From assembly GCA_016648135.1 (NCBI GenBank), contig JADDOH010010300.1:1-64000 (forward strand): DNA of 64,000 nucleotides, in the 5' to 3' direction. A program made the translations under genes and the position numbers. How positions within the stretch are numbered: the first letter of the stretch is position 1; every line of letters begins with the position of its first letter. Of the stretch, positions 22,020-35,080 are shown piece by piece. The notes below the pieces were generated by a model. The model was not told where the DNA came from. It saw only the letters and a list, made by a program, of their open reading frames with translations, and searched no databases. Source of the stretch: Agrypnia vestita. Lineage: Eukaryota > Arthropoda > Insecta > Trichoptera > Phryganeidae.

Positions 22020-22600
22020 TTAATTATAAACAAATACTGGAGGAAGTACTATGAAGACTTACTAAATGAATTCTCAGAGAAGACCTAATACATCAGTAAA
22101 ATATCATATCTCAGAAATATCAGACCAGATGAAGTCAGTCATGCAATGTGAAATATGAAAAATAACAAGGTAGTTGAATCCGACGAAATACCGGTCGAAT
22201 TATGGTAAAAAATTCATAACTCACATATCGAATGGCTGACAAAAGTTTTCAATAATACGCTTCGAAGAGGGCGAATTGTAAATTCCTGGTGAAAAGCAAA
22301 GGAGACACTTGTGATTGCGGAAAGTACGGAGGAATGAAATTAAATTTCCCCTTTTTCTAATATGGAAAAGGATACATGACAACAGAATAACGAAATTTAT
22401 CTCGATAAGGGAAAATCAATTCAGCTTCACAAATACAGTACGAACCATAAAAACCTACTTTACATTGACAAAGAAAAGGCTTTTGATCGGATACCACGAC
22501 GGCAAACGACTAGAGCTCAGGGTATACCCAAACAATATATCAAAATACAACTGTAATGACACTAGCACAAAAGTAAAAAGTCCTGCTGGCATCAGTGAAC
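22020..22600 (+). pseudogene. Non-LTR reverse transcriptase, N-terminal palm relic
   Basis: Broken plus-strand frames read WRKYYEDLLNE, then NNKVVESDEIPVELW, IEWLTKVFNNTLRRGRIVNSW, and, after frameshifts, ENQF and LLYIDKEKAFDRIPRR. These are the ordered RT blocks of RTE-like LINEs (the last is the F.D..KAYDR.PR block). At least three stops or frameshifts interrupt it. It sits directly after the family-J tail, so the two LINE pieces abut. Confidence 0.68.
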
Positions 22601-24241
22601 ATTTTGAGAAAAGCAGGAGTGGTGATTTCCTGCTTTAGGAGTCCACCATGGCTTGTCCTTGAGTACAGCATTGCTTGTTATGATAATGTATCATTTAAGA
22701 CAGTTTTAATTTCGACATAACCTTAATCTCAAAATATGCCGAAGATCTCAAAGACAATACAGATCAATAGACAAGCCGATTTTTCCCTCTACTTTTTATC
22801 CTTTTGCTACCTTTATCTCGTTGTTATTTGTTTGTTATTTTTTGTATAAATCAATCTATATTCTTATAAATCTGTGTCAGCTAGTAAGATGGTCTTTGTC
22901 CAATTTAAAATGCATTAGTAATTAATTATTGTAGTGAAAGGCAAATAAAAACCCTGAAAATTAATTAAGTTTAATTTATTACCAAAGAAAGTCCTGGATA
23001 CAAGTTAAATTGTGATACCGTTCTTAATTTTACAGTCGCCAAATATCTTCAGAACACTCCACACTTATTAATGAATTGTTACTTAATTCGCACTAATTAA
23101 CGCTGTCCCTTTTGCTTAGATCACTTCTGATAAACTCCGTTCAATGCTCGCTCGTAGAAACTACGCCCCAGTATCATTTATTCACTTGCGCTAGTCACTT
23201 ACTAATATCGCGTGTCGTAATATCATGAATCACTGATCACACCGGTTCGCTCGAAACATTTTTTTTATCAGAAACTTTACAAAACAAACAAAACAAAAAA
23301 ACAAAACCCTGTTAAAAACTTATTTTTAGGTAAATTCTAAACCAGGGCAACGCCGGGTACGAACAGCTAGTACAAAACGAAATAAGAATTAAACAAAAGA
23401 ATTAGCAGATATTCCTATATTCATATATTTTCAAGTAAGTTGAGGAAATTGACAAAACTGACAAAATTCCTCTTATATTTGGGAAAACAAATTTAACATT
23501 TGAAAAATGTTTCTTGCGTCTGTGCTTTAGGATATCAGAGGGTGTAATTTAAATTCCCAGCGCGTAGAGTATAAAGCGCGTGAAACGATTTAAAACCTCG
23601 AAACGGAACATATCGGATAATAATACCTCGGATTGTTTTCCCGGGCGCTTTCCATTTGGAGCGTTTTTTAATGGATCGTCACTTGAGTGATGGCCGAATC
23701 ACATTTGTAACAAGACGGAATTAGCGTGTCACAGAGGGAGTGTTGTATTCTTTTACAACTTTTGTTTTTTAAGCTTCGAGCTACGCAAAATATGAATCCA
23801 AGATGAGCGTAAAAAGAAATGTTTTTTTTTTCAATTTAAATTAACATTTCAATGATCTTAATCTTTTCAAATCATGGCCGAGCATTCTGTGCTATTAAAG
23901 TTAGACCAACTTCTGACTGCCGGAATTAGCAAGCAAGTCAAATCAACTATTCGAGCCTTTCAAGCGTTTCAGATGATTCTGGAGAAGTGAATGAATAACT
24001 GAATGGGTAATAATAATGATTCTGTATTCGTTGTACGCCAACATTTATTTTAAACTAAACTAGCACCCTAGTATTATATGAATGGTAATTTATAAAAAAA
24101 CAACGAAATACATTAATTATATAGAATGATATACAGTTAATCTATCTTTCGAAAAATTACTGTCAGGATACAAATCCAAGACTGCGATAAACCAATCGTT
24201 ATTTTACTATTTATTTATTGCTTTTTTGATAACTATACTTT
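22601..24241. other. No gene seen; repeat end at 23344-23372
   Basis: The terminal word GGCAACGCCGGGTACGAACAG marks the end of a dispersed retroelement-like repeat. No protein frame was recognised. Confidence 0.4.
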
Positions 24242-24440
24242 TTCATTATTATCTTCATCCCCTTGCCCTAGTAGAGGCGGGGTCCAAAGACTGAAAAAGG
24301 TGCTTCCATATTTCCCTTTCTGTGTACTGCTTCCGTATGTACCAGTCCTGTTTCCTGGTTCCTGTTTTCGTACACTTTTTTCTGTTGCTTCTCCCAGCTT
24401 AATCTAAGGCGACCCGCCGGTCGCCTTTCTTTGTTTTTCT
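24242..24440 (-). mobile_element. Possible LINE 3' relic
   Basis: Sequence composition and words (CATTATTATCTTCATCCCC, GAGGCGGGGTCCAAAGACTG) resemble minus-strand LINE 3' ends at 10380-10440 and 12310-12400. No frame survives. Confidence 0.3.
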
Positions 24441-24454
24441 TGTGTCTCTTGTTT

Positions 24455-24880
24455 TTTGTGTCTTTTTTATATTCGATCTCGAGTTTCTCGAGATTATAAA
24501 ACGATAAAAATGTACATAATCGAGAGTTTTCGAAACAACTCGGACGTTTTAGGAAGTTTTAGAATGATTTGATAAAATCTAGAATGCTCGAAATTATACA
24601 AGAAGATTCGAGACCAAACATTTCTTATAAATTGAGAAGCGGTGGGTTGCGAATCGACAGGTATACTGCGAACACTGCGATGAATATAAAAATTCCGTGC
24701 GCGCGCAGAATAATCTAATAGTGAATCTATGCAATAGAAACGACGTGAATACGTTGTACCAGATAAAAGTGGAATATTCTCGAGTGAGGATTTATGCGAA
24801 TTACGAAATATTATTCCAGTTAAGTTTGTGTCCAGTTACCTTGTGATTTAAATAAAAATTTAATTGATTTATAGTGTTTT
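24455..24880 (+). promoter_or_regulatory. LTR-like stretch with HSE-like sites and TATA box
   Basis: Contains several TCGAGA/TTCGAAA/TAGAA pentamers, the clearest being AGAAGATTCGAGA at 24601-24613, then TTATAAATT at 24625-24633, a run without obvious coding capacity, and AATAAA at 24851-24856 before TTTATTTCA. Order and spacing look like U3, TATA and polyadenylation signal of a solo LTR, or a heat-shock promoter. No downstream protein frame is seen, which favours the LTR. Borders uncertain. Confidence 0.4.
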
Positions 24881-25385
24881 ATTTCATCTCCCACCGCCCG
24901 AATGCGTGAAAATATTATTAAATAATGTTTTGAAATTGCAACTTAACACAAAAGTATATTTTCATTAAAAAACATATATACACACCTATCATTTTGCATA
25001 ATATGAAGCAGTTATATGATTAATTTATACATTAAACAATAATACATTTTGTACCTCAACAGCATATAGAATAATAAACAACTTTAAAAACTGAATCATT
25101 CATAATTCTACCCGACTTTTTTTTAAATTCGACAATAAATATCAATGATTTGTGTATTTATTGTATGTGATGTAATGTAAAACATTGTAAAAATGCATAG
25201 CGTATAATTTAAAGTCGTATAACTGTTTTGTCGTTTAAATGCAATGGCGTACAAGTTAGGCGTATATAATTCGCGCTATAAATGTACAAATTCATAGCGT
25301 GAATTATACACAAAGTCGGAGTCGTCTGCATGGAGCTTTAAGAATGTTTAGATTTGGAAAAAATAATTTTAAAATTACCGCGTAG
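24881..25385. other. No gene seen
   Basis: AT-rich, no recognised structure. Confidence 0.45.
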
Positions 25386-25446
25386 TATGAAATACAGGCG
25401 CGTGCGAAATACAGGCGCGTAGTGAAATACAGGCGCGTACGAAAAA
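25386..25446. repeat. Short tandem repeat, about 17-18 bp unit
   Basis: GAAATACAGGCGCGT occurs three times in a row with one or two variable bases between units (25388-25438). Confidence 0.85.
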
Positions 25447-26327
25447 TATGGTAAAAACATATTTTTTCGCTCACAATTTATTTTCAATGTTTTCTTTAAT
25501 AATTTGACGCAGTTTTTTCCATCCATTGTTCAGCTCTGCATACATTATCCCTCTTGGATAATATAAATAATCTTCTTTTAAACTAAGTACATGAAAAGTT
25601 ACTCACGCCTATCCGAAGGATAATTATTTATTATTCGCGACATCATCTACGAAGGCGGAACAATGCGGACAATCTGTCTTCTTTGCAGGCCTGATAAGCA
25701 AAATAGTAAAAATAAATGTTTGACTTATATATGACATTCATTGTATCTTGATTGGGCCGTGTCTACGGAAGACATTTTCAAGAGACTTTTGGCTAAAGAT
25801 AGTCGGCCATATTGTATAATCGGACAATAAGATTGATTATTCTTATCCCAACACTTAAAAATAGGCAAATAAAAAAGTTGTAGATTTACGACAGTCGGTG
25901 ATTGCTACCCCAACACTAAAAAATACTTATGTATTTTTGTCTGTGTAATTGTTTAATTAATTAAAATTTACGACTTTTTCAATTTTAGAAGAGACCTTTG
26001 GAAAATAGTTGTGAATCTACGTGGTCTAATTAGTTAAAAAACTTTTATTTTAATGTTTCTAGATGCTTACCTGAACTTTTACATACAAAAAAGCACTGGA
26101 TGTAGTAAGTATTTATGATTCAAGATTTTAGCCAATCTCATTATCAAATTGAGAACTCGGCTATGAGTTTTGTCTCTTTCTTTAAATCGTAAGTTGATTT
26201 TATTTCCAGAACAAAATCTCGATACGTGTAAATGGTACTGAGATTTATCTCAAGTATATTTCTGAAATATATCTTACCGTGTCTTGTTCAGTGGACATTA
26301 AGCAAAATAAACATATAATAATCTATT
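25447..26327. other. No gene seen
   Basis: AT-rich sequence leading into the tandem array. No coding signal was seen. Confidence 0.45.
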
Positions 26328-27075
26328 GGGTGTTAACGTTATTGGTTAGTTTTCTTTAATTTTAAATTGCAGCTCAAAAGTAAAACAGAGTCCTTCGAAA
26401 GACAATTTTTTCTCTACAAGATTATTTGCTTTTACGTTTGGGTGTTAGCATAATTGGGTGTTAACGCTATTAGTCAGTTTTTTTTAATTTTAAATTGCAG
26501 TCAAAAGTAAAACAGAGTCATTCGAAAGACAATTTCTTCTCTACAAGATTATTTGCTTTTACGTTTGGGTGTTAGCATAATTAGGTGTTAACGCTATTAG
26601 TCCGTTTTTTTTTAATTTTAAATTGCAGTCAAAAGTAAAACAGAGTCATTCGAAAGACAATTTCTGCTCTACAAGATTATTTGCTTTTACGTTTGGGTGT
26701 TAGCATAATTAGGTGTTAACGCTATTAGTCCGTTTTTTTTTAATTTTAAATTGCAGTCAAAAGTAAAACAGAGTCATTCGAAAGACAATTTCTGCTCTAC
26801 AAGATTATTTGCTTTTACGTTTGGATGTTAGCGTTATTGGGTGTTAACGTTATTAGTCAGTTTTTTTAATTTTAAATTGCAGTCAAAAGTAAAACAGAGT
26901 CATTCGAAAGACAATTTCTGCTCTACAAGATTATTTGCTTTTACGTTTGGATGTTAGCGTTATTGGGTGTTAACGTTATTAGTCAGTTTTTTTAATTTTA
27001 AATTGCAGTCAAAAGTAAAACAGAGACATTCGAAAGACAATTTCTTCTCTACAAGATTATTTTCTTTTACGTTTC
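26328..27075. repeat. Tandem array, six copies of about 127 bp
   Basis: Units start GGGTGTTAACG or AGGTGTTAACG at 26328, 26456, 26583, 26711, 26839 and 26965 (periods 128, 127, 128, 128, 126), and each runs through AATTTTAAATTGCAG, GTAAAACAGAG, CGAAAGACAATTT and TTTGCTTTTACGTTT. The last unit is about 110 bp. Copies 3-4 and 5-6 are nearly identical pairs. Spacing is far too long and the sequence too uniform for CRISPR. Confidence 0.93.
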
Positions 27076-28778
27076 ATTTATTATTTTATTTAATTACGAA
27101 TCTTCAAAACTGAATATTACGTAGAAAAAAGTGAGCATACTCTCGACACCTCCTTCTGTTCGAATGACGATTTATTCGAGTCAAGATCGGATGGTCTTTA
27201 TCGCAAAAGCATCGAAAAACTTGTAGAACGTTGGCAATAAGTTGTTAATAATAAAAGAGATTACATTATTGACTAATTTGTGGTATTTTTTGGTTGTGTC
27301 CTCTTATCCTCATCATTTGAAAAAAAACGGCATAACTTATGTTAACACCCGATACAATTCGACACAAAAATTTTATTATTTAAAAAATAATAATGTAAGA
27401 ATTTTCTTTGGACAGAAAAAACCCTATTACTTGGCCAAAGCCCGAGGGAAAACCATCCAAATGTTTTCCGGAATCTGGGTAATGGTAATACCAGCCTTGC
27501 TTCGCTTCCCGGACCTGCTTTGGGGAATCAGATTAATAGGCAATTTATAATTTACAATGATATGAAAAACAATTTTAATTATTTTTGCGTGCTTCGGTGC
27601 CTTTCCGTGGCGTTTCGTGGATTCTATATGTGGTTGTTTCTATACAAGTACACTTCACCGACTTTTCTGATTGCAATGTGGACGAATTCTACGGATTGAT
27701 GATTTTCAAAACGTGCAGAATTATTTCGAGAAAAGGAATTTGACTGATTATACGAGAGATTATCATTATTTTTTCCCAAAATATTAATCGGAAATTTTAC
27801 TATTCATTGATTATTTTTTACTTTTACTTATTCTTATATTATATTACTTTATTAACTATACCCGTCAAAAATGACGGTATTTTTAATTTTCGGTTCCTGT
27901 ATGTAAGTAATATGTATCAAAAATAAATAAAAATTCTTTTAAAAAAATGTATTTTCTTAAAAAAGTTATGGACGGAAAAGAAAAAAACAAGAAAAAAAGA
28001 GGTCTTTAAAGGAAGTTATAGACAGATAGAGGGTTGGGATATTAAAGGCATATTACGTATATACTTGGTTGCGTATAACTATTTGTGTACTTTCTCGTAA
28101 ACTTTGCCTGTTCTATCATAGATTTTTCTTGCGAGCATGGTACAATCATTACATTATTATTATTATATTACATTATTACAATCATACATGTGTTAATATA
28201 CAGACATATAATAAATTAATTATTGTTCATTATTAATATTTAATGTACGACATTAATTAGTCTCATTCTCAATAAAAATGTTTAAAAAAACTCAAATTTC
28301 TTACACGCGAGTAAACAGCACGCGTAGGTATTTTCTATCACGCCATGGCCGATCCGGTTCGCCTCGCCTATTTTGTTTTCCTCTCGCGTTAATTTTACGA
28401 CAGATGAAACGGATTCATATACATAGTAGTCTAGAGAAAAAAAATAACATTGCGCTTGCAATTGCCTGATGGTACAATAATATTAATGACAATCCATATA
28501 TTCCTTCGTATAATCCATATATTCCGTCTTGGCCGACGCGGCATCCGAGATGGATGGAAAATAGCTGGGTTTTTTACCCAATTCCCTCGAGTCCCAGGTG
28601 CCTACTTTGGGCGTTTCACAAGCGGCTATCCCACTTAATCCACTTTTACGTCAGCACTGTTCACATTTAACCTTTTACAAATTATCGTACTAAGCTATTC
28701 TCCAGCCCGGCGATTTATTCGACACATGAACAAATTTTAATAAAATAGTATTATACTACTTACTGCAGGAGTGAAAAA
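27076..28778. other. No gene seen
   Basis: A 102-aa plus frame (27242-27550) and overlapping frames at 28278-28638 are open but unrecognised. The latter have a higher GC content than the flanks. I cannot support them as genes. Confidence 0.4.
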
Positions 28779-29304
28779 GTAACCCATAAAAACCAAGTTT
28801 TTATTATACTCCCTTTCTTTGTAAAATATAACAACAATTAAAGACGAATTAAAACATATAACATAACACTAAACTTACAGTAATTTAATATATTTCTAAA
28901 ATGTCAGATGTTTTGAGCTTTGATAAGACACTTCATGTTTTGAAGATTAAATTCTAAAAACATTTGTCAGTCAATTTAGATTTTTGACATTCGTAGTGAA
29001 GTACCTATTATGTACACCGACGGAGTAATTCAAATATAGAAAATATTCCGCGACGTTATCGGGCCGCTATGCTAGTAATCAAACATTTCTAATGATTCCA
29101 ATTTGAAAAAACCAATAAAATTTCTAAAAATCCGAAATTATACTATAATTATTAATTTTTTAACGAAAATTTGATAGATCTTCTTGATCGTCGCCACGAG
29201 TCTACTTGCCAAGTTTCAGCTGGATTGGATCACGGGAAAAGGGTTAAAAATCGATCCAAAGTTTTTTCACCCGGCAAGCCGGCAAGCAAGCAGACGCCAC
29301 GAGT
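28779..29304 (-). repeat. Repeat family A, copy 2
   Basis: Reverse-oriented near-copy of 14247-14770: begins GTAACCCATAAAAACCAAG and ends CAGACGCCACGAGT. Full-length or nearly so. Confidence 0.85.
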
Positions 29305-31904
29305 AAAAAATAAATTAAAATATATAAAATGTAGCAACATATTATGAATCTTTGAGTATCTAAACTTACCCAACCACCATTTTTGTTTTTTTTCGTTTTC
29401 ATGAATTCGAACTAACTTACGGACGTTACGCGAAGTTAAGGACAGACAGATGGACAAACAACGAAATTATTATTATTGATAATCCAAAATATAAAAAGAA
29501 AAAACACTTAAATAAATGCTTTAAATCATTATTTATTATCGTTTTCCGTTTTGGCCGTATAATTTGGCTGATAACGTTTAATATAGAGTTGTACTTAAAT
29601 ATTATAATACGAGATTGCCTGGTTCTGTAAAAAATAGAAGCGTTTAGATTGTAATGGATATCTATCTACCATTCCATTTGGCGGGTGTGAAAGGTTCGAC
29701 AAGATATGTCAAAGGGAAAGAACGGAAATCAGGTGCAAAATAGTCCCATTATTCTTCTGGGTTCGTCCATACATAATAAAAATTTGATCTATTTGATTAC
29801 ATTTTGCACATCAATTCATATAAGACATTGATTAAAAAATGTCTCAATTTGATATTATTAAAAATTTAAGAAACGTGCAGCAATTATAAACCGGAAAGTT
29901 TGTTTGTATAAAGCAGCAAAAACTCTCAAACAGTACGCTCTGGCGTCTTGATATTTACACTTTTTCCGTTTGGAATTTCCAGGTCAACGTGACTATTTGG
30001 AGCTCGCAAAGATCTTTTCATCGATGATGATGATCATGATCATGATGACGATGACGAGTAAATTTATTTGAATAATATAAGGGAATAAGAAAAGAACATT
30101 TCTCAAGTTATTACAATTTGTAAATCAAGTAACATTTTATACATAACAAACTAAATTTGTTACTACATTCTGTAGTTAATTATTAGTATTTACATATCTA
30201 CACCTATGATACTCTCTATGCTCTTATTTTTTTTTCTTCCATTCAGCTTACTCTCATTCCTCATATTAACTTAATTAATTAATTAATTTTTAATTCACTT
30301 TATTTATTTATTTATACAGTAGATACATAATAATGTTTTTTATAATAAATGTTATAACATTTTAAAGACATTATACTCCCCATAATATGAGCCAAAGCTC
30401 AAGCTCATGGGAGGAATATTTTCAAACCAAATTAAAGTACAAAAGCAGAAAACATTTAGAATTTTTTATACTGAAACCATTTGAGACATGTGGGCAATGT
30501 TACAATACATCGTTGTCCAAAATCAAGGATTTGACTTCTTTCTTAAACTGTTCGTATTTTGGATGTTTCCTTTCTTAAAATTTGTTTTGCAACAATAATG
30601 TATTGTACTATTTAATTCCCAAGTATGTATAATAATGTTGTACCATGGTGGTTCTTAAAGTTGGTATCTTTATTTGTCGCTTTGTTCTATGTCTGTTACG
30701 TTATGGAGATAAGCCACATTAATGTCTTGCATATTTTTTTCAATACTTCTGGCGTATCTTTTAATAGATAATCGTGAAAGTAATTTATATCGAAAATGAA
30801 AAATTCGTTCACATTGATTAAAACTTGCAGACATTTGAAAAAAAAATTAAGTTTTTTTATTTAATTATAAATTTTTAATATTCCATATAATTTACGTAGT
30901 ATATTATAAGAATCCGTCCAACGCGCTACAAAAAAAAAGTCAGAAATATTTTTTAAAAAGTGCTAACTTTAATGTCGCTTTTGTCTCCGCTACTGTCAAC
31001 ATTTCATGCAATGTGTAAAGGATATTTTCTATTCAAAATCGAATGAAAAAGATTTCTCGAAGTTTTTTCTACTAGCTACGATCCACCCTATATAAATAAA
31101 CATTATTTGTTTTGAAGGAAGGGTTATGGTGTTAATGTAAACAATTGAATGAGTTCATTGCCCCGGAGGGCTGATCAGGTCAAAGGGTTAATATTCGTCT
31201 ATCTGTCTCCATATCAAAAACTTTAACCTTGGGATTAAACGTAAGCAATACGTTCATCGACCTAACAGGTTAATCTAATAAAGATAACGATAAGGAATTG
31301 CATCTAAATAATCTAATATGAAAGACTATGTATCAAAATAGCAGCATACAATAATAGCAGTCGAGTCCACAACCCATATTTAAATAAAATTTTACCAAAG
31401 AGACAATGATGGAGCTATAAGTATAAATAGCTTGGTGGTAATGTCATTAGCAAAACATAGTTTCACAAACGCCTTCAGTCACACAGTTTTTTTTCCTATC
31501 TAAAGTTATATAGAATACATTTAAAAATATTTATTAATAATCGGTTCCAATTTCTCAATTAAACCGTTAGCTCTAGTTATTTTAAATAAAGTAATCAAAC
31601 ACCAACTTCATTTGTGTTCTTCTTTAGCACAACTTATACTTAATAAATAGGTAGGTAAATCTATATTTTGTTCAGAATCACCTGTTAGATAGATGGATGT
31701 ACTACAATTGTGTATATGGTTCACACTGTCCCAAGGTTAAAGTACTTGAGATGAAAATGAAGAGACGCCGTTTTTACCCTTTAGCCTGTGCAGCCCTTCA
31801 GGGCAAGGATCTCCTAGAATTGTTTACCACGACAGTCCCTTCGACACAAAGAATGTTTATACGAATTTAGAAACAAAGGATTTAGGGTAGAAGCAGCAAG
31901 AGGG
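29305..31904. other. No gene seen; GAT microsatellite
   Basis: GATGATGATCATGATCATGA-type microsatellite at 30018-30058. The remaining frames are short and unrecognised. Confidence 0.45.
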
Positions 31905-32190
31905 AGCGGAAGATGGATCACATTATCCTCACCCAAAAACAATCCTTAAAAAAATGCACCATCATCACAAGGTGGACACAATTAAACAATGCTTTCATAA
32001 ACTGTCGGCAAACTTTCATAAATCATACACCTTCCCGCTACAAGAAAATCCTCTCATCGGTAACCTCGGTTCGTACGAACACGATATTAGTTCTCTACCT
32101 TTCAGATACATATACAGATTGCCCCGTCACTACTTCATGAAGCATCAAAATGCGCTCGATCCTCCTGACTGAGTGCAACCAGGCAGACAG
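31905..32190 (+). pseudogene. Non-LTR retrotransposon C-terminal tail
   Basis: The frame 31954-32172 holds KQCFHKLSANFHKS, NPLIGNLGSYEHD and PFRYIYRLPRHYF. This order (a short helix, NPLI..LG.Y, then basic/aromatic end) is the usual terminus of Jockey-like ORF2 proteins. The RT part is missing. The match is from memory of the family pattern. Confidence 0.45.
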
Positions 32191-32763
32191 CGTCGATTCA
32201 TACACCCAAATTATAATCTGTATATAACTAAATATTGTTTATTTTGTAGTTGCCTAATTTACCACAGCTAATTTTAAAACTATAATAAGGCGGAACAGTA
32301 TACAAAGCGTCGCGCCTAATTAATTTGCAATTTTTAAATATCACGTAAAATGTTTAGAGGATTTTTGTTCAAATTTTTTTACCCTTTTGAATTCACGTAA
32401 AACATAAAACACGCGATGTTTATAATAATATATGTTTACAATAATTAGTTTGTAAAAGTGTCAAAGTTATAAAGCTGACGCACTTGTAGTTGTAGATTAG
32501 GCGGTCTAGCCGTATGTAGTGTAGAGTACTCATTATCGTAGACTCTAAGGAATCAAAAAAAAAGATGGATAACTTGTTGTCGATTTTTGTCCTGTAAAGT
32601 TCTTTCTAAATATAACAAATTTATTAATTTTCCTGTATATGAAGTAAAACCCTTTTAAATACGAATAAACACACACGTGTATTGTTGTGTGTAAAATTTA
32701 ATTCGTTGTGCAAATTAAATTTCCTACATAAGTGTATTAGATTATATGTGCTCAATACTTAAG
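32191..32763. other. No gene seen
   Basis: AT-rich, nothing recognised. Confidence 0.45.
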
Positions 32764-33090
32764 ACAACTGACAAACTAAAATATTTAGGTGTATATTTAT
32801 AGATCAAAATTTAAATTTCATATCTGCGAAAAGTCAAACGACGGAGAAAATGTAAAAAATATATAATAATAAAAAATATATATAATGTAGAAAATATATT
32901 TAATATATTTAAAGTAAGAAAAGTTATAAAACCTAATAATTTAAAAGTTCTATATTATGCTACTATAAAATCCTTGCTACAATATGGTATTATTAGATGG
33001 GGAGGGTCATACGCGATCAAAATAAATCCCATAAGGATAATCCAAAGATTAATTATTAAAATTATTTTGAAGAAACCCCAAAAATTGTAA
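32764..33090 (+). pseudogene. Non-LTR retrotransposon fragment (family J)
   Basis: Frame fragments read TTDKLKYLGVYL, stop, then LKVLYYATIKSLLQYGIIRW and RLIIKIILKKPQKL up to TAA at 33088-33090. This matches the 21301-21627 piece over the same blocks, so both are copies of one LINE family. It is broken by at least one stop and lacks the palm. Confidence 0.65.
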
Positions 33091-35080
33091 CTTTATACAA
33101 TTAATTTGTAAATAAAATATATGGTCTTTATTTGAAAGTATACGAGATTAATGTACCTAGGTACCAAAGATAACTCTATTGCATCAAAACTTAAATATTG
33201 TGTCGGAGTTATAATTTTTTTAATGTTATAACAATATATTTGTTCATATTTTTTTAAGGAAATGCTTCAAGAGTGAATGGATCTATCATAATAAAATTGA
33301 TTAAAAGCCTGTTTAGCTATGTGTTTTGCAAAATAATTTAATAAGTTTACGTTAAAATTAGCAAAATTAAGAGCAAATACAAAATTCGTGTACTGGGGCC
33401 TCTTAATGGTAAACAGTGTTCAGCCCACAAGAAATGAACCACAGAGCAATGAATTTTTGTTCTGTGGGTGGACAGACCATGGGGCAAAAAGTCGTCTTAT
33501 TATCTTCAGCTCAAGTGCTGCAACCATGGGACAAAGTAACTATACTTACGTCCCTCTACATGACTCGTTACGCTGAACACAATATATTTATATTACAATC
33601 GAAATAATTTAATTTGAAAGGCAAAATATTATAATGGTAACGGAGATATAAAATACTTAGGTACATTAGAATTGTAGTTTACCATCCGATCGCAGAAGTT
33701 GTTACGCCGAATCGCAAGATGGGCCTTTTTACAAAAAAATATAACCGAAAATTAATAATTTAATTAAATAAAAATAATTACGATGCAAAAAATATTTTTT
33801 CTTATAAAAAAACATTTTCTGCATCTTCAAAATATTTTAACAGCCTTGTGAAAATCAGAGAGAAAAATCATACTCTGAAGTAATTACGTAATAAATAAGG
33901 ATAATATCGTTAGTGTTCTTATTTTACCTTACAACATGTACGTAAATAAATTAAAAATAATATCTTCCATACCGTACGGTATTTTTAATTTTACGAATGA
34001 ATGACTTGTAAAATGCTTGAGACATCTATTATTCAGAAGAACAGTCATATAGCTTGACCACTATTTCTGCTATCGCACCAAAGATGTCACTAAACAGAGA
34101 TAAATCTGTGCGATTAGCTTTGACAAATATTATCTTTAGAATTACATATGATATATCCTGCTCGGACTAAACGTATAATTATGGAAAATATTTAATATTT
34201 TTTTAGACAATTCTCATACACATGTTTGTACAAGAAAACTTAATTCTAAATTTTTTTTAAAGTTCATGTTTACTATATCTCCTATACGCAACGTTGGGCC
34301 TCAGGCTATACAAAATGCAAAGAAGAGTAATCTTTGTTATAAATTTATATTATTTAATATCGCCATCCACTAAATATTCTTATTAAAGTTTAAGGATCCT
34401 TTATCCTGGAAATGTGATAAGCCATAATTAATTTTTTAGGGATGTTCAAAGCTGGAAAAATGTTGCAATATACAATCCAGTTACCCGCTGCTGCAGAATC
34501 TACCATCTGTAACTTATGGTATTGTCCAGAAAATTGACCTCTGCCATATTCTCATTATATTGTTTGATGATAAGAAGACGATTTATCATTATGCATGGTT
34601 TACCTTTTTTGGAATAACGTCTACATTTATCTGTAGGATTCAAAGAATTGACTAAGCAATTGGTATGCTATCAAATTATTTTATTAATGAAGTTTGACTA
34701 TCCGATATCACAGATTGAGTGCAGTATCCTCTTCCGCCTTTTTTAATATGATTGAGTGACTATAAGATAGCATAGCTGAAATGCTTTTTTGTAAAATTCC
34801 TGTACCCTGACATAAAGATTTAAAATTGAAAGCAACCAACGCAAGTAAAATATAAATTCATCTAAATGGTACATTCTTGCGGAAGCATTTTAGCAATTGA
34901 ATAAACCTACCTCTGATTTTTTTGTCTAAATGTTGGGCATTATCATCTTAGCGCCTTTCTTTACCCTCATATACAAAAATTCTAATGGCAATCCATTTGG
35001 CTGGGCCAAGCGAGGATATTAAAAATTTTCAATAGATTTCGTCAAAACTGGAATCTATGTCCAAATTTTCATCAACTATG
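33091..35080. other. No gene seen
   Basis: Short frames near 33388-33607 overlap each other and are not recognised. A degenerate segment near 34285-34340 may be another LINE tail. Confidence 0.4.

Noticed and set aside
26328..27075. CRISPR-like array
   Set aside because: Units are 126-128 bp and uniform throughout, with no alternation of short repeat and unique spacer.
27242..27550. 102-aa membrane-like protein
   Set aside because: Hydrophobic stretches are common by chance in AT-rich frames; nothing else supports it.
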